Shown piece by piece: positions 34,052-44,254 of a stretch of 64,000 bases of DNA. Position 1 is the stretch's first letter. The number at the start of each line of letters is the position of its first letter. The stretch spans positions 1-64,000 of the forward strand of contig NZ_JAAMFN010000018.1 in assembly GCF_013376095.1 (NCBI RefSeq), given 5' to 3'. Source of the stretch: Arthrobacter sp. SDTb3-6 (GTDB lineage: Bacteria; Actinomycetota; Actinomycetes; Actinomycetales; Micrococcaceae). Made by a program: the position numbers and the translations under genes. The notes beneath the pieces were generated by a model, which was given only the letters and a program-made list of their open reading frames with translations, had not been told where the DNA came from and did not search any database.

Positions 34052-34906
34052 CTAGAGGATCTTGCCGATGGGCTGCTTCTTCTCCGCCTGGAAGTAGTCC
34101 TCGGTCCGGCCGTAGGCCCAGTAGCCCGAGAGGGACACCTGGCTGCGGGCCAGGCCGCGCTGCTTGAACAGGACGTCGCGCAGGGCCTTCATGTACTCGC
34201 GCTCGCCGTGGACGAACACGTCGACGGCGCCGTCGGGCCAGGGGCCGCCGGCAACGGCGTCCGCCAGCAGCGTGCTCGCGTCCGGCGTGGCGCCGCGCCG
34301 GAACAGCCACACCACCTCGACGCCGGCCGGCGCGGCGATCGGCTGGATGTCCGCTTCCGTGTCCACCTCAAGGTAGGCGTAGCCCACGGCCCCGGCGGGC
34401 AGCGCCTCAAGGGCCGCCGCAATGGCGGGCAGGGCCGCCTCGTCGCCGCCCAACAGGTACCAGTCCGCGTCCGGGTTGGGCCGGTAGGCGCCGCCGGGTC
34501 CGGAAAAGATGATCCGGTCCCCGGGGGCGGCAGCGGCAGCCCACGGTCCGGCCAGGCCGCTGTCGCCGTGAATGACAAAGTCGATCGCGAGCTCCTGTGC
34601 GGCCAGGTCCAGCCAGCGCACGGTGTACGTGCGGGTGGCTGGCCACTGTTCCCGCGGCATGGTCTCGCGCAGCGCAAACACATCCACGGGCTCGGCATAG
34701 TCCACGCCGGGCTGCAGGAAGTGGATTTTCACGTACATGTCGGTGGCGTCCTTGGCTTCAAAGGCGGCCAGGCCGGGCCCGCCGGCCACGACGCGCACCA
34801 TGTGCGGGCTCAGCTGTTCCGTGCGCACCACGTCCAGCACGAACTGGGGCCGGCGCTTCACGGCCGGGGCAACCACCGTTTCCTTGCCGGTGTCAGCGGA
34901 ATTCAC
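34052..34906 (-). CDS. siderophore-interacting FAD-binding protein (ferric-siderophore reductase type)
   Basis: 284-residue cytosolic flavoprotein of the SIP/ViuB family that reduces ferric siderophores with NAD(P)H. FAD motif RTYTVRWLD, then EIAIDFVIHG-like AQELAIDFVIHGDSGLAGPWA, pyrophosphate loop FSGPGGAY, WYLLGGDEAALPAIAAAL, and the C-terminal SGYWAYGRTEDYFQAEKKQ of this family. GTG 34906 is chosen: AGGAG lies 7 bases ahead, whereas the ATG at 34948 has none. No siderophore uptake genes adjoin it; a DtxR-type iron regulator is encoded at 53403. Confidence 0.9.
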   Translation of the reverse strand: MNSADTGKETVVAPAVKRRPQFVLDVVRTEQLSPHMVRVVAGGPGLAAFEAKDATDMYVKIHFLQPGVDYAEPVDVFALRETMPREQWPATRTYTVRWLDLAAQELAIDFVIHGDSGLAGPWAAAAAPGDRIIFSGPGGAYRPNPDADWYLLGGDEAALPAIAAALEALPAGAVGYAYLEVDTEADIQPIAAPAGVEVVWLFRRGATPDASTLLADAVAGGPWPDGAVDVFVHGEREYMKALRDVLFKQRGLARSQVSLSGYWAYGRTEDYFQAEKKQPIGKIL

Positions 34907-35002
34907 AAATCGCTCCTGGGAAAAGGGGGCGTCGGCAGGACCGCCCATGAAGTCGGGTTGTCCTCACGCTATCAGGGGCTGCCGGCCGCTGCCTGCAGGT
35001 GG

Positions 35003-35758
35003 TCAGGCGGGCAGCCGCCAGTCGACCGGCCCGCTGCCCTGCAGCTCCAGCGACGCGTTGATGCGGCTGAACGGGCGCGAGCCGAAAAACCCGCGCGACG
35101 CCGACAGCGGGCTGGGGTGGGCCGCTTCAATGATGGCGGTGCCCGCCAGCAGCGGCGCCAGCTTTTGTGCGTCGCGTCCCCACAGCACGCTTACCAAGGG
35201 CTGTTTCCGCGCAGCCAGTGCCTTGATGACGGCCTCCGTGACGCCTTCCCAGCCACGACGCCGGTGCGAGCCTGCCGCGCCCGGCGCCACCGTGAGCACG
35301 CGGTTGAGCAGGAGGACGCCCTGGCCGGCCCAGGCGCTGAGGTCGCCGTGCGCTGCCGGGGCGATGCCGAGGTCGGCCTGCAGTTCCCTGTAGATGTTGT
35401 TCAGGCTGCGGGGGAGGGGCCGGGTGGCCCGGTCCACGGCGAAGGCCAGGCCCACCGAATGCCCGGGCGTCGGGTAAGGGTCCTGGCCCACCACCAGGAC
35501 CTTGACGCCGGACAGGGGCGCGGCCAAGGCGCGCAGCACCCGGGCGGGGGGAGGCAGGAAGGAGGTCCCGGCGTCGTACTCCCGGCGCAGCATGCGCCCC
35601 AGGTCCCGAAGGGCATGTTCCTGGCCGGCCAGGGCCGCAGCCCAGTCAGGTGACAGCAGCGCGAGCGGGTCCGTGCCCAACGTGTCGAGTGCCTGCAGCT
35701 GCGCGGCGTCCCAGGCGGCCGGGGAGGGGAGGTCAAAAAGACCGGGGGTGGAGTCCAT
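35003..35758 (-). CDS. ung: uracil-DNA glycosylase, family 1
   Basis: 251-residue repair enzyme that excises uracil from DNA. Catalytic water-activating Asp93 in VLVVGQDPYPTPGHSVGLAF, and the minor-groove/base-flipping loop AAHPSPLSASRGFFGSRPFSRIN with its His. The family's NxxL region appears as VLLLNRVLTV and the uracil-specific VSVLWGRDAQKLAPLL is present. ATG 35758 (MDSTPGLFDL) is used; 14 further codons upstream carry no motif. Divergent from a DUF3263 gene over a palindromic region. Confidence 0.94.
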   Translation of the reverse strand: MDSTPGLFDLPSPAAWDAAQLQALDTLGTDPLALLSPDWAAALAGQEHALRDLGRMLRREYDAGTSFLPPPARVLRALAAPLSGVKVLVVGQDPYPTPGHSVGLAFAVDRATRPLPRSLNNIYRELQADLGIAPAAHGDLSAWAGQGVLLLNRVLTVAPGAAGSHRRRGWEGVTEAVIKALAARKQPLVSVLWGRDAQKLAPLLAGTAIIEAAHPSPLSASRGFFGSRPFSRINASLELQGSGPVDWRLPA

Positions 35759-35783
35759 GGTTCCATTCTCACCGCATCCACGG

Positions 35784-35801
35784 AATGACACGGCTGTCAT
35801 T
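35784..35801. promoter_or_regulatory. palindrome AATGACA-CGGC-TGTCATT between ung and the DUF3263 gene
   Basis: Perfect 7-bp arms with a 4-base spacer in the divergent promoter region, 26 bases from the ung start. A -10-like TATCAT at 35807-35812 follows on the forward strand. Suited to a dimeric regulator; not the actinobacterial LexA box, so the binding protein is unknown. Confidence 0.45.
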
Positions 35802-35898
35802 CGCCTTTATCATGGAAGAGTGGCGCGCCGGCAGGGCGCCGCAGCAAAAACCGGGCCGGCAAAAACCGGGCCGGGATGTGGAACTGAAGGAGTGTGCA

Positions 35899-36201
35899 GT
35901 GGTGCCAGCAGCCGAACCGTCGCAGCATGTGCCCGCCGCAGGGCACGGTGACGCGGCAGGGCTGGGCGAGCGGGAGGCCCGGATGCTGGCCCTGGAACGG
36001 CAGTGGTGGAAGTATGCGGGGGCCAAGGAACAGGCCATCCGCGACATGTTCGACCTGTCCGCCACCCATTACTACCAAATCCTCAATGCGTTGATCGACA
36101 CCGAAGCCGCCTTGGAGCATGACCCCATGTTGGTCAAGCGGTTGCGTAGACTACGTACATCGCGCCAAAAGGCCCGGACCGCACGCCGGCTCGGAAACTG
36201 A
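35899..36201 (+). CDS. DUF3263-domain protein
   Basis: 100-residue basic protein. The DUF3263 core is LALERQWWKYAGAKEQAIRD followed by FDLSATHYYQILNALID and a basic tail LVKRLRRLRTSRQKARTARRLG. The middle resembles a sigma-70 region-4-like helix-turn-helix (AIRDMFDLSATHYYQ), so DNA binding is plausible; no function is established to my knowledge. GTG 35899 has AAGGAG six bases upstream and a -10-like element 90 bases before it; in-frame codons further up (ATG 35813) lie over direct repeats of CAAAAACCGGGCCGG. A LytR_C protein gene follows, as usual in this order. Confidence 0.85.
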   Translation: MVPAAEPSQHVPAAGHGDAAGLGEREARMLALERQWWKYAGAKEQAIRDMFDLSATHYYQILNALIDTEAALEHDPMLVKRLRRLRTSRQKARTARRLGN

Positions 36202-36243
36202 CGCACGCTTCCACTGCCTCACCCCCAAGGACAGCACTGCACC

Positions 36244-36840
36244 ATGACAAATTACCCGCGGGACGAATTTGACCGTGTTCCGGAGAACTCAGCGCGCCAC
36301 GGCGTCCACCGTGCCTCACTGGAGGTCGCCTCGCGCAGCCTGGTGCCGCTGATGATCTTCGGTGTTGCGGCGCTGTGTGTGGGCCTGTTGGCGTTCCTGA
36401 TCGTGCCCAAGTTCAGCGGCCACGAGATGGCCGCGATCCCGCCGGCCAGCCAGTCCGCCACCGCCCCGGCCACGCCGCACAGCAAGCAGCCGGCCACCAC
36501 CAAGGCCCCCAGCGCTGCCCCGAGCACCGCTCCGGCCCCGACGCCGTCGGCCGCACCGGCTGCCACGGTGGACAAGTCCACCGCCGTCGTGGTCTTCAAC
36601 GCCACCGGCATCGGCGGACTGGCGGCCCGGTACAGCGGACAGCTTGCCGCGAACGGCTGGACCGTTGCACAGACCGGCAACTGGTCCGGCTCCCCGCAGG
36701 GCATTTCCTCCATCATCTACAACGGCGCGGCACAAAAGGCCAATGCCGAGGCCCTTGGCAGGCTGCTGAACATCTCCACGCTGCTGGACTCCGCCGAGAT
36801 GGGTGTTCCGCTGACGATCATCCTCGGCCCGGGCGCGTAG
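36244..36840 (+). CDS. membrane-anchored LytR C-terminal-domain protein
   Basis: 198 residues. Short cytosolic N-terminus, one membrane segment (LVPLMIFGVAALCVGLLAFLIV, ~38-60), an Ala/Pro/Thr-rich linker (~70-110), and a LytR_C domain (VVVFNATGIGGLAARYSGQLAANGWTV ... SIIYNGAAQKANAEALGRLL ... LTIILGPG). LytR_C domains accompany cell-wall LCP ligases but occur alone downstream of DUF3263 genes in actinobacteria, as here. Probably an outer-face envelope protein; ligand not known. Confidence 0.88.
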   Translation: MTNYPRDEFDRVPENSARHGVHRASLEVASRSLVPLMIFGVAALCVGLLAFLIVPKFSGHEMAAIPPASQSATAPATPHSKQPATTKAPSAAPSTAPAPTPSAAPAATVDKSTAVVVFNATGIGGLAARYSGQLAANGWTVAQTGNWSGSPQGISSIIYNGAAQKANAEALGRLLNISTLLDSAEMGVPLTIILGPGA

Positions 36841-36886
36841 GGGCACCACCCACGCGCCGGTGCCTCCTGCGCCCCGGTTGCCGGCG

Positions 36887-37426
36887 TCAGTCCTTGAGCG
36901 GAATGCCCCTCGCGTCCGTGCGGAAACCATCGTTGCCGACCAGGATCAGGATCCCCTCGACCAGGCCCCAAATGGCGATGGCCCAGGCGAGGGCGCCGAA
37001 GCTGATCACGGAAATGAGCAGTTGGATCAAGGCCTTCTTGGTATAGCCGAGGTAGAAGTTGTGGATGCCGAGGGAGCCCAGCAGTATCCCCAGGACGCCG
37101 GCTGCAACCTTCGACTTTTGCCCTCCCTGGGGCAGGCCGTAGCCGGGCTGCTGGAACTGCTGTTGCGGCTGCTGGTAGACCGGCGGTTGCTGGTATGGCT
37201 GTTGCGGCTGCTGGTAGACCGGCGGTTGCTGGTATGGCTGTTGCGGCTGCTGGTAGACCGGCGGCTGCTGGTATGGCTGAGGCGGCTGGCCGAAATAGGC
37301 TGGCGGCCCCTGGCCGGCGGGTTGCTGGTGCGGCGGCTGTCCATGGCTGGGCGGGGCAGGCTGGTCATAGCCGGCCGGGACGCCGGGCTGCCGGGCCGGA
37401 TCGGCGGGGTTTGGGTTCTCGGTCAT
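36887..37426 (-). CDS. TM2-domain membrane protein with Pro/Gln/Tyr tandem repeats
   Basis: 179 residues. N-terminal ~105 residues are proline/glutamine rich, with three near-identical copies of QQPPVYQQPQQPY encoded by a 39-base tandem repeat (about 37160-37278). The C-terminal TM2 domain has two membrane hairpin segments: KVAAGVLGILLGSLGIHNFYLGYTKKAL and LISVISFGALAWAIAIWGLVEGILIL. GIHNFYLGY is the TM2 signature. Start ATG 37426 (MTENPNP). Role unknown; disordered P/Q-rich tails of this kind may bind partner proteins. Confidence 0.88.
   Translation of the reverse strand: MTENPNPADPARQPGVPAGYDQPAPPSHGQPPHQQPAGQGPPAYFGQPPQPYQQPPVYQQPQQPYQQPPVYQQPQQPYQQPPVYQQPQQQFQQPGYGLPQGGQKSKVAAGVLGILLGSLGIHNFYLGYTKKALIQLLISVISFGALAWAIAIWGLVEGILILVGNDGFRTDARGIPLKD
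37160..37278. repeat. 39-base in-frame tandem repeat
   Basis: Three copies of a unit beginning TGTTGCGGCTGCTGGTAGAC on the forward strand, encoding the 13-residue repeat of the TM2 protein. The third copy has minor changes. Copies are nearly identical, so recent slippage expansion is likely. Confidence 0.85.
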
Positions 37427-37621
37427 GGGGGCTCCTTGGTGTCGCGGACGTTGGCAGTTCCAGCGCCCCTGCGGCCGGTGCACGTGCCCCAGGTGCTGTG
37501 CTGACGACTTTCTGTGATTAACGCTAGCCGCTTATGCGAAACAGTGAAAGCATTCAGCGCCCGGCCATGCACCCGGCCAGGCGCCCCTGCGTTCGCCCGC
37601 AGCACACATGAAGGCCGCGCG

Positions 37622-39479
<1,858 letters not shown>

Positions 39480-39491
39480 ACCCCTGCTTCC

Positions 39492-39533
39492 CCAATGGGC
39501 GTCCCCTCCCACGGTGGAGGGGGCGCCCATTGG
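39492..39533 (+). terminator. strong groEL terminator hairpin
   Basis: CCAATGGGCGtCCCCTCC pairs with GGAGGGGgCGCCCATTGG across a short ACGGT-like loop, giving a stem of about 17 pairs with one mismatch. It starts 13 bases after the groEL stop and separates it from the RNase H gene. Confidence 0.85.
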
Positions 39534-39569
39534 CGTTTAAGTGTCGGATTCATCTGAAAGTATTGGGCC

Positions 39570-40532
39570 ATGACAATTGTTGCGGCAGCCGATGGTTCGG
39601 CTTTGGGAAATCCCGGCCCCGCCGGATGGGCCTGGTATGTGGACGAGAACTGCTGGCGGGCCGGCGGCTGGCCACACGGGACAAACAACATGGGAGAGCT
39701 TATGGCCGTCCTTGACCTGTTCAAGTCCACGGCGCACCTCCCGCAGGAACCACTGCACATCCTGTGCGACAGCCAATACGTCATCAACTGCATCACCAAG
39801 TGGATGCCCGGCTGGAAACGCAAGGGATGGCGCAAGGCCGACGGCAAGCCCGTGCTGAACGTGGACCTGCTGAAGGAGATCGACGCCGCCATCGTCGGAC
39901 GCAAGTACAAGTTCGAGTGGGTCAAGGGCCACGCCGGCCACGACCTCAACGAAGCCGCGGACGACCGGGCCCGCGACGCCGCCACAGCCTACCAGGCCAA
40001 GCGCGAGCCCAGGCACGGCCCCGGCTTCCCCGGCGCCGCACCGGCCGGAGCACAGGCTCAGGAGCCCGTCCCGGACCCTGCACTGGCCCGTGCCCCAATA
40101 ACGGTTCCTGCCCCGGCAACGGCCCCCGCACAGCCCGAGCTGTTTTCCATGCTCGATGACGAACCGGACCCCGCCTTCGCGCCCCACCCTGCCGCCGCAC
40201 TGGAAACCGTGGTGGAACTGGAGCGGGAACTAATGGACCCGGCGGTCCGCTCCGACCCCCTACGTGCCGGAGAACTCCTGCATCCGGATTTCGAGGAGAT
40301 CGGTTCGTCCGGGCGCCGGTGGTCGCGCCAGGAAATCCTGGCCATGTTCAGCGACGGAGAAGCTGCGGAGGCAGGCCTTGAGGTCCTGACCCTCAACCGG
40401 CTCGACGCGGCCACGGCCCTGCTGACCTACCGCAGCACCGGCCCGAGGGGGAACTCGCTGCGCAGTTCCATCTGGCAGCACGAGAACGGCCGCTGGCAGG
40501 TGCGCTTCCACCAAGGCACCACGGAGGCGTAG
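39570..40532 (+). CDS. ribonuclease HI fused to a C-terminal DUF4440/NTF2-like domain
   Basis: 320 residues. Residues 1-145 are RNase HI, which cuts RNA in RNA-DNA hybrids: Asp8 (AADGSALGNPG), Glu43 (NNMGELMAV), Asp67 (LCDSQYVIN) and Asp131 (NEAADDRARDAA) form the metal site. A ~65-residue Pro/Ala linker follows. Residues ~210-320 resemble a DUF4440/SnoaL-like fold (VVELERELMDPAVRSDP ... GELLHPDFEEIGSSGRRWSRQEIL ... SLRSSIWQHENGRWQVRFHQGT). The second domain usually occurs alone; its role here is unknown. ATG 39570. Confidence 0.88.
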   Translation: MTIVAAADGSALGNPGPAGWAWYVDENCWRAGGWPHGTNNMGELMAVLDLFKSTAHLPQEPLHILCDSQYVINCITKWMPGWKRKGWRKADGKPVLNVDLLKEIDAAIVGRKYKFEWVKGHAGHDLNEAADDRARDAATAYQAKREPRHGPGFPGAAPAGAQAQEPVPDPALARAPITVPAPATAPAQPELFSMLDDEPDPAFAPHPAAALETVVELERELMDPAVRSDPLRAGELLHPDFEEIGSSGRRWSRQEILAMFSDGEAAEAGLEVLTLNRLDAATALLTYRSTGPRGNSLRSSIWQHENGRWQVRFHQGTTEA

Positions 40533-40590
40533 CCCCGCCTCCTGCCGGGGCTGCCGCCGTGCCGGAGGCAGCCCCCTGCCGCCGGCCGGG

Positions 40591-40884
40591 TCAGCGCACC
40601 GTGAACATGCGCGCGTTCGCCTCCTCCGCCTGGGCATACTGGGTGGCCGCCATGGACAGGGCGGAGTTGATGCTTTCCAGTGACGCCTCGACCTTGACCT
40701 GGGTGGTGTGCCATTCCTGAAGCAGCGCCTGGAAGTTGGTGGCGGCCGCACCGCTCCAGGTGGCCTGCAGGTCCATCAGGTTGCGCTTCATGCCGTCGAC
40801 CTCCATCCTGATGCGGTCCACCGAGCCCTTGACCGCGGTGCTTTTGACGGCGAGGTCGTCGCTGTTGACGTTGAACTGGGCCAT
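40591..40884 (-). CDS. WXG100-family (ESAT-6-like) protein
   Basis: 97 residues, the exact WXG100 size: two helices joined by W43-S44-G45 in LQATWSGAAATNFQALLQEWH. WXG100 proteins are substrates or parts of type VII secretion. No EccC/EssC ATPase or other secretion gene is visible in the window, so it is an orphan member. The C-terminus (EEANARMFTVR) lacks an obvious YxxxD/E signal. ATG 40884 preceded by AGGAGGA; upstream in-frame codons carry no domain. Confidence 0.9.
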   Translation of the reverse strand: MAQFNVNSDDLAVKSTAVKGSVDRIRMEVDGMKRNLMDLQATWSGAAATNFQALLQEWHTTQVKVEASLESINSALSMAATQYAQAEEANARMFTVR

Positions 40885-40993
40885 GGGGTCCTCCTGCTCG
40901 TGGGGTTCCACCGCGTGGAACGCTGCCTGGACCTCCCACGCTAGGGCCGCGGCCGGCAGGGGCGCCACCGCAGTTCAGGCATGTGTGGGCACC

Positions 40994-42646
40994 TCAGCCG
41001 CCGGATGCCCCTGTGGAGGAAGCATCACCCTGCTGCGCCGTGCGGCCGGGGGCGCGGCCGGCCTCCCGGGGCACGGAACTGGGCACGGAACGGGGCTCAG
41101 TACCGGGCCCGGAACCGGGCGCCCGCAGGGGCTCGGGCGGGACGGGACGGTCAGCCGACGGCGCGTCCGGGGTGCCGGCGTCGTCCGGTTCCGCAAAGGG
41201 GAGTTCGATGACCATGGTGGCCCCGCCGCCCGGCGTCGGGTCCACCCGGACCGTGCCATGGTGCGAGGCGACGATGGCGGCCACGATGGCCAGGCCCAGT
41301 CCGCTGCCGCCGGTGTTCCGGTCGCGGGAGGAATCGGCGCGGTAGAACCGCTCAAAGATGCGGGGGGCCTCCTCGGCCGAGATGCCCGGGCCATGGTCGC
41401 GGACCTTGATGACGGACACCTTGTGACCGTCCGCCCGTTGCGTTCCGACCATGATTTCCACGGGCGAGCCCTCCGGGGTATAGCGCAGGGCGTTGCCCAT
41501 GAGGTTGGCCACGACCTGGCGCAGCTTGGCCTCGTCGCCCAGGGTGGGCGCGGCGGCCCCCGTGCCGCCGTCGAGCCCCACGACGGTGAAGGCGCGGTCC
41601 CTGGCCGAGGCACGGGCGTCCAGGACGGCGTCGTGCCCGATGATCAGCAGGTCCACGGGCTTGGGCAGCAGCGGGCGCTGCTCGTCCAGCCGGGCCAGCA
41701 TGAGCAGGTCCTCGACGAGCTCGCCCATGCGCTTGGCTTCGCTCTCAATGCGGCCCATGGCCGTGCCGACGTCGTCCGGGGTTTGGAGCGCGCCATGCCG
41801 GTACAGCTCGGAAAAGCCGCGGATGGTCACCAGCGGCGTGCGCAGTTCATGGGAGGCGTCCGCCACGAAGCGGCGCATGCGTTGTTCCGACGCCGTCCGG
41901 GCCGCAAAGGCATGCTCAATATGGGCCAGCATGGTGTTCAGGGAGCCGGAGAGCCGCCCCACCTCCGTGGAGGGGTTTTCAATGTCGACGCGGCGGGAGA
42001 GATCGCCGGCGGCAATGGCGGCAGCCGTCTTTTCCACCCGGCTCAGCGGCCGGAACGAGCGGCTGACCGTCCAGTACGCGATCATGGTGCCCAGCGTGAT
42101 GGCCAGGATGGCGACGCCGGTGATGACGATGGCCAGCCGCTCCATGGTGGTGTTCAGGCTCTCGTAGGGCAGGCCCACCACCACATAGCCCTGGTATTCA
42201 GGCCGGCTGCCCAAAAGGTTCGCCGGGCCGTAGTTGAAGCTTGTGGGTGCGACGACCGTGATCCGCCAGGGGGCGCCGCCGTCGGTGCTGGGCACCGTGA
42301 ACTTCTTGCCGTTGAGGGCCGTGGCCTGCTTCAGGGTGTAGTTCGGATAGACCGGCTTGTCCTGGCCCGAACGGTTCTGGTCCGCCAGGTCCGAATCGGA
42401 ATAGTGGAACCCCACATAGTAGTCAAAGCCGAACGGCGAGTGGCCGGTGCTTGAGGAATCCAAGGTGCCGTAGACGGCAATCGAGCGTTGAAAGGTGGTC
42501 AGCTGCGCATCCATCTGGTCCTGCAGGAAGGAGCGCAGCAGCAAAAACGTTGTGGCCCCCAAGGCCAGCAGCGACAGCGCCAGCAGGGCGCTGATGATGG
42601 CCACCAGCTGCGAACGCAGGGAGGCGTTCTTCCACAACGTGATCAA
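40994..42646 (-). CDS. two-component sensor histidine kinase
   Basis: 550-residue membrane kinase: TM1 (LVAIISALLALSLLALGATTFLLL), an extracytoplasmic sensor ~45-165, TM2 (LAIVITGVAILAITLGTMIA), HAMP (SRSFRPLSRVEKTAAAIAAGDLSRRV), dimerisation/phosphoacceptor His266 in ADASHELRTPLVTIRGFSELY, and the ATPase with N-box LMGNALRYTPEG, DHGPGIS and GGSGLGLAIV. The ~60-residue C-terminal tail is proline-rich. Starts five bases after the response regulator stop; resembles the TcrY/PhoR group of actinobacteria. Stimulus unknown. Confidence 0.94.
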   Translation of the reverse strand: MITLWKNASLRSQLVAIISALLALSLLALGATTFLLLRSFLQDQMDAQLTTFQRSIAVYGTLDSSSTGHSPFGFDYYVGFHYSDSDLADQNRSGQDKPVYPNYTLKQATALNGKKFTVPSTDGGAPWRITVVAPTSFNYGPANLLGSRPEYQGYVVVGLPYESLNTTMERLAIVITGVAILAITLGTMIAYWTVSRSFRPLSRVEKTAAAIAAGDLSRRVDIENPSTEVGRLSGSLNTMLAHIEHAFAARTASEQRMRRFVADASHELRTPLVTIRGFSELYRHGALQTPDDVGTAMGRIESEAKRMGELVEDLLMLARLDEQRPLLPKPVDLLIIGHDAVLDARASARDRAFTVVGLDGGTGAAAPTLGDEAKLRQVVANLMGNALRYTPEGSPVEIMVGTQRADGHKVSVIKVRDHGPGISAEEAPRIFERFYRADSSRDRNTGGSGLGLAIVAAIVASHHGTVRVDPTPGGGATMVIELPFAEPDDAGTPDAPSADRPVPPEPLRAPGSGPGTEPRSVPSSVPREAGRAPGRTAQQGDASSTGASGG

Positions 42647-42651
42647 GGTGG

Positions 42652-43362
42652 CTAGCGCTTGTCTGCTGTCCGCAGCACGTAGCCCACACCGCGCTTGGTC
42701 TGGATCAGGGCGGGCAGGGAGGAATCCGTGTCCACCTTGCGGCGCAGGTAGGAGATGTAGGACTCCACAATGGAGGCGTCACCGTTGAAGTCATACTCCC
42801 AGACGTGGTCCAGGATCTGCGCCTTGGAGAGCACCCGGTTGGGGTTGAGCATCAGGTAGCGCAGCAGCTTGAATTCAGTGGGGGAGAGCTCCACGGTCTT
42901 GCCGGCGCGGCGCACCTCGTGGGCGTCGTCGTCGAGCTCCAGGTCGGCAACGCGCAACACGGCGTCGTCGTCCTCCATGGGCTGGGTGCGCCGCAGTACG
43001 GCGCGGATGCGCGCCACCACCTCGTCCAGGCTGAACGGCTTGGTCACGTAGTCGTCGCCGCCGACCGTCAGGCCGGTCACCTTGTCCTCGGTGTCGTCCC
43101 GGGCCGTCAGGAACAGGACGGGGAAGTGCCGCCCGGCCGCGCGCAGGCGGCGCGTGACGGTGAACCCGTCCATGTCCGGCAGCATGACGTCCAGCACCGC
43201 CAGGTCTGGGTTGTGCTCTTCAGCCGCGGCCAGGGCCTCGCGGCCGTTGGCGGCCGCCACCACTTCGAATCCGGCGAACCGGAGGGAAGTGGAGAGCAGT
43301 TCGCGAATGTTGGGCTCGTCGTCAACAACGAGCAGCTTTGCTTCAGGTCCGGTCTTCTTCAC
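42652..43362 (-). CDS. OmpR/PhoB-family response regulator
   Basis: 236 residues. Receiver with acidic pocket Asp14-Asp15, phosphoacceptor Asp58 (VLDVMLPDMDG), Thr in FLTARDD and Lys in YVTKPFSLDE; then a winged helix with VELSPTEFKLLRYLMLNPNRVLSKAQILDHVWEY and SYISYLRRKVD ... TKRGVGYVLR. Cotranscribed with the kinase downstream. Its promoter region (43363-43450) carries GGGAATAAACTGACTATTCTGTGG-like AT-rich sequence that may include its own binding site. Confidence 0.95.
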   Translation of the reverse strand: MKKTGPEAKLLVVDDEPNIRELLSTSLRFAGFEVVAAANGREALAAAEEHNPDLAVLDVMLPDMDGFTVTRRLRAAGRHFPVLFLTARDDTEDKVTGLTVGGDDYVTKPFSLDEVVARIRAVLRRTQPMEDDDAVLRVADLELDDDAHEVRRAGKTVELSPTEFKLLRYLMLNPNRVLSKAQILDHVWEYDFNGDASIVESYISYLRRKVDTDSSLPALIQTKRGVGYVLRTADKR

Positions 43363-43626
43363 CGTTTAAGTCTCCGACCATTGGCTGGGAATAAACTGAC
43401 TATTCTGTGGGTAGTTTCTGTCAGCATACGCCCAGCTTGTTCCCAGCGGCTAGTATGGAACGGTGAAAAATTTCCCCCGCCGTGCCTGGTGCGACGGCGG
43501 GTGCGGCTCCCGTGGGCGGCCCGCGGGTCCGGGCGGCAGGACGGCGCCACACACGGTGTTTGGGTGGACCGTCTACTGGCGCCCGGCACCCTTGTTTCCC
43601 TAATGGCATTAGGGGACAATGGAGAC
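43363..43626. other. 264-base divergent region, response regulator / TetR
   Basis: Contains TAGTAT at 43452-43457 (candidate -10, forward) preceded by TTGTTC, and the recurring AT-rich element GGTGAAAAATTTCCCCCGCC at 43463-43482. No gene seen. Confidence 0.4.
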
Positions 43627-44244
43627 ATGGAAAAAGTACCGGATCGTCGCCGGGTGGGCAGGGACACCACGATGGGGGAAATTCTGGGCGCCGCCGTCGA
43701 GCTGATGGCCCGTGACGGCGTGGCGGGGATGTCGCTGTCCGCAGTGGCACGCCGCGTGGGCATGAAGCCGCCGTCCCTGTACGAGTACTTTCCTTCGAAA
43801 CGCGACCTCTACGACGCCCTTTTTGAACGCAGCGCCGCCGGGCTCCGGGACGCCGTGGCCTCGGCCGGCAGCCAGCATCCGGACCAGCCCGTCGCCGCCC
43901 TGCGCGCCGGCGCCCGCGCGTTCGTGCAGTGGTCGGTGGGCAATCCTGTTGCGGCGCAGCTGGTCAACTGGCGGCCCGTGCCGGGGTTTGAGCCCTCGCC
44001 GCAGGCCTATGTGCCCAGCCAGGAGACGGTGGCACTGCTACGGGCGCAAATCAAGCTGGCCGTGTCACGCAACGAGCTGCGCGCGTCCGCGGCAACGGAG
44101 GAAGCCGTGCTGCTGTTCACCACGGTGGTGGCGGGAGTGGTCTCACAACAATTGGCCAACGAACCTGCAGGCGGTGGGTCCGGACGCTATGCGCGGCTGG
44201 TCGAACCGGCAGTTTCCCTGTGGCTGGAGCACTACTCACCCTAG
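43627..44244 (+). CDS. TetR-family transcriptional regulator
   Basis: 205 residues. Helix-turn-helix at residues ~17-62: EILGAAVELMARDGVAGMSLSAVARRVGMKPPSLYEYFPSKRDLYDALFE, the TetR_N pattern, followed by a C-terminal helical domain (AALRAGARAFVQWSVGNPVAAQLVN ... LFTTVVAGVVSQQLANEP) like TetR_C WHG. ATG 43627 chosen; an in-frame ATG at 43603 has no ribosome site. The decayed isomerase-like gene directly behind it may have been its original target. Confidence 0.88.
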   Translation: MEKVPDRRRVGRDTTMGEILGAAVELMARDGVAGMSLSAVARRVGMKPPSLYEYFPSKRDLYDALFERSAAGLRDAVASAGSQHPDQPVAALRAGARAFVQWSVGNPVAAQLVNWRPVPGFEPSPQAYVPSQETVALLRAQIKLAVSRNELRASAATEEAVLLFTTVVAGVVSQQLANEPAGGGSGRYARLVEPAVSLWLEHYSP

Positions 44245-44254
44245 GAAGGAACCA

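Noticed and set aside
40591-43362. Type VII secretion locus
   Set aside because: Only one WXG100 gene is present; no EccC, EccD or mycosin-like genes in the window.
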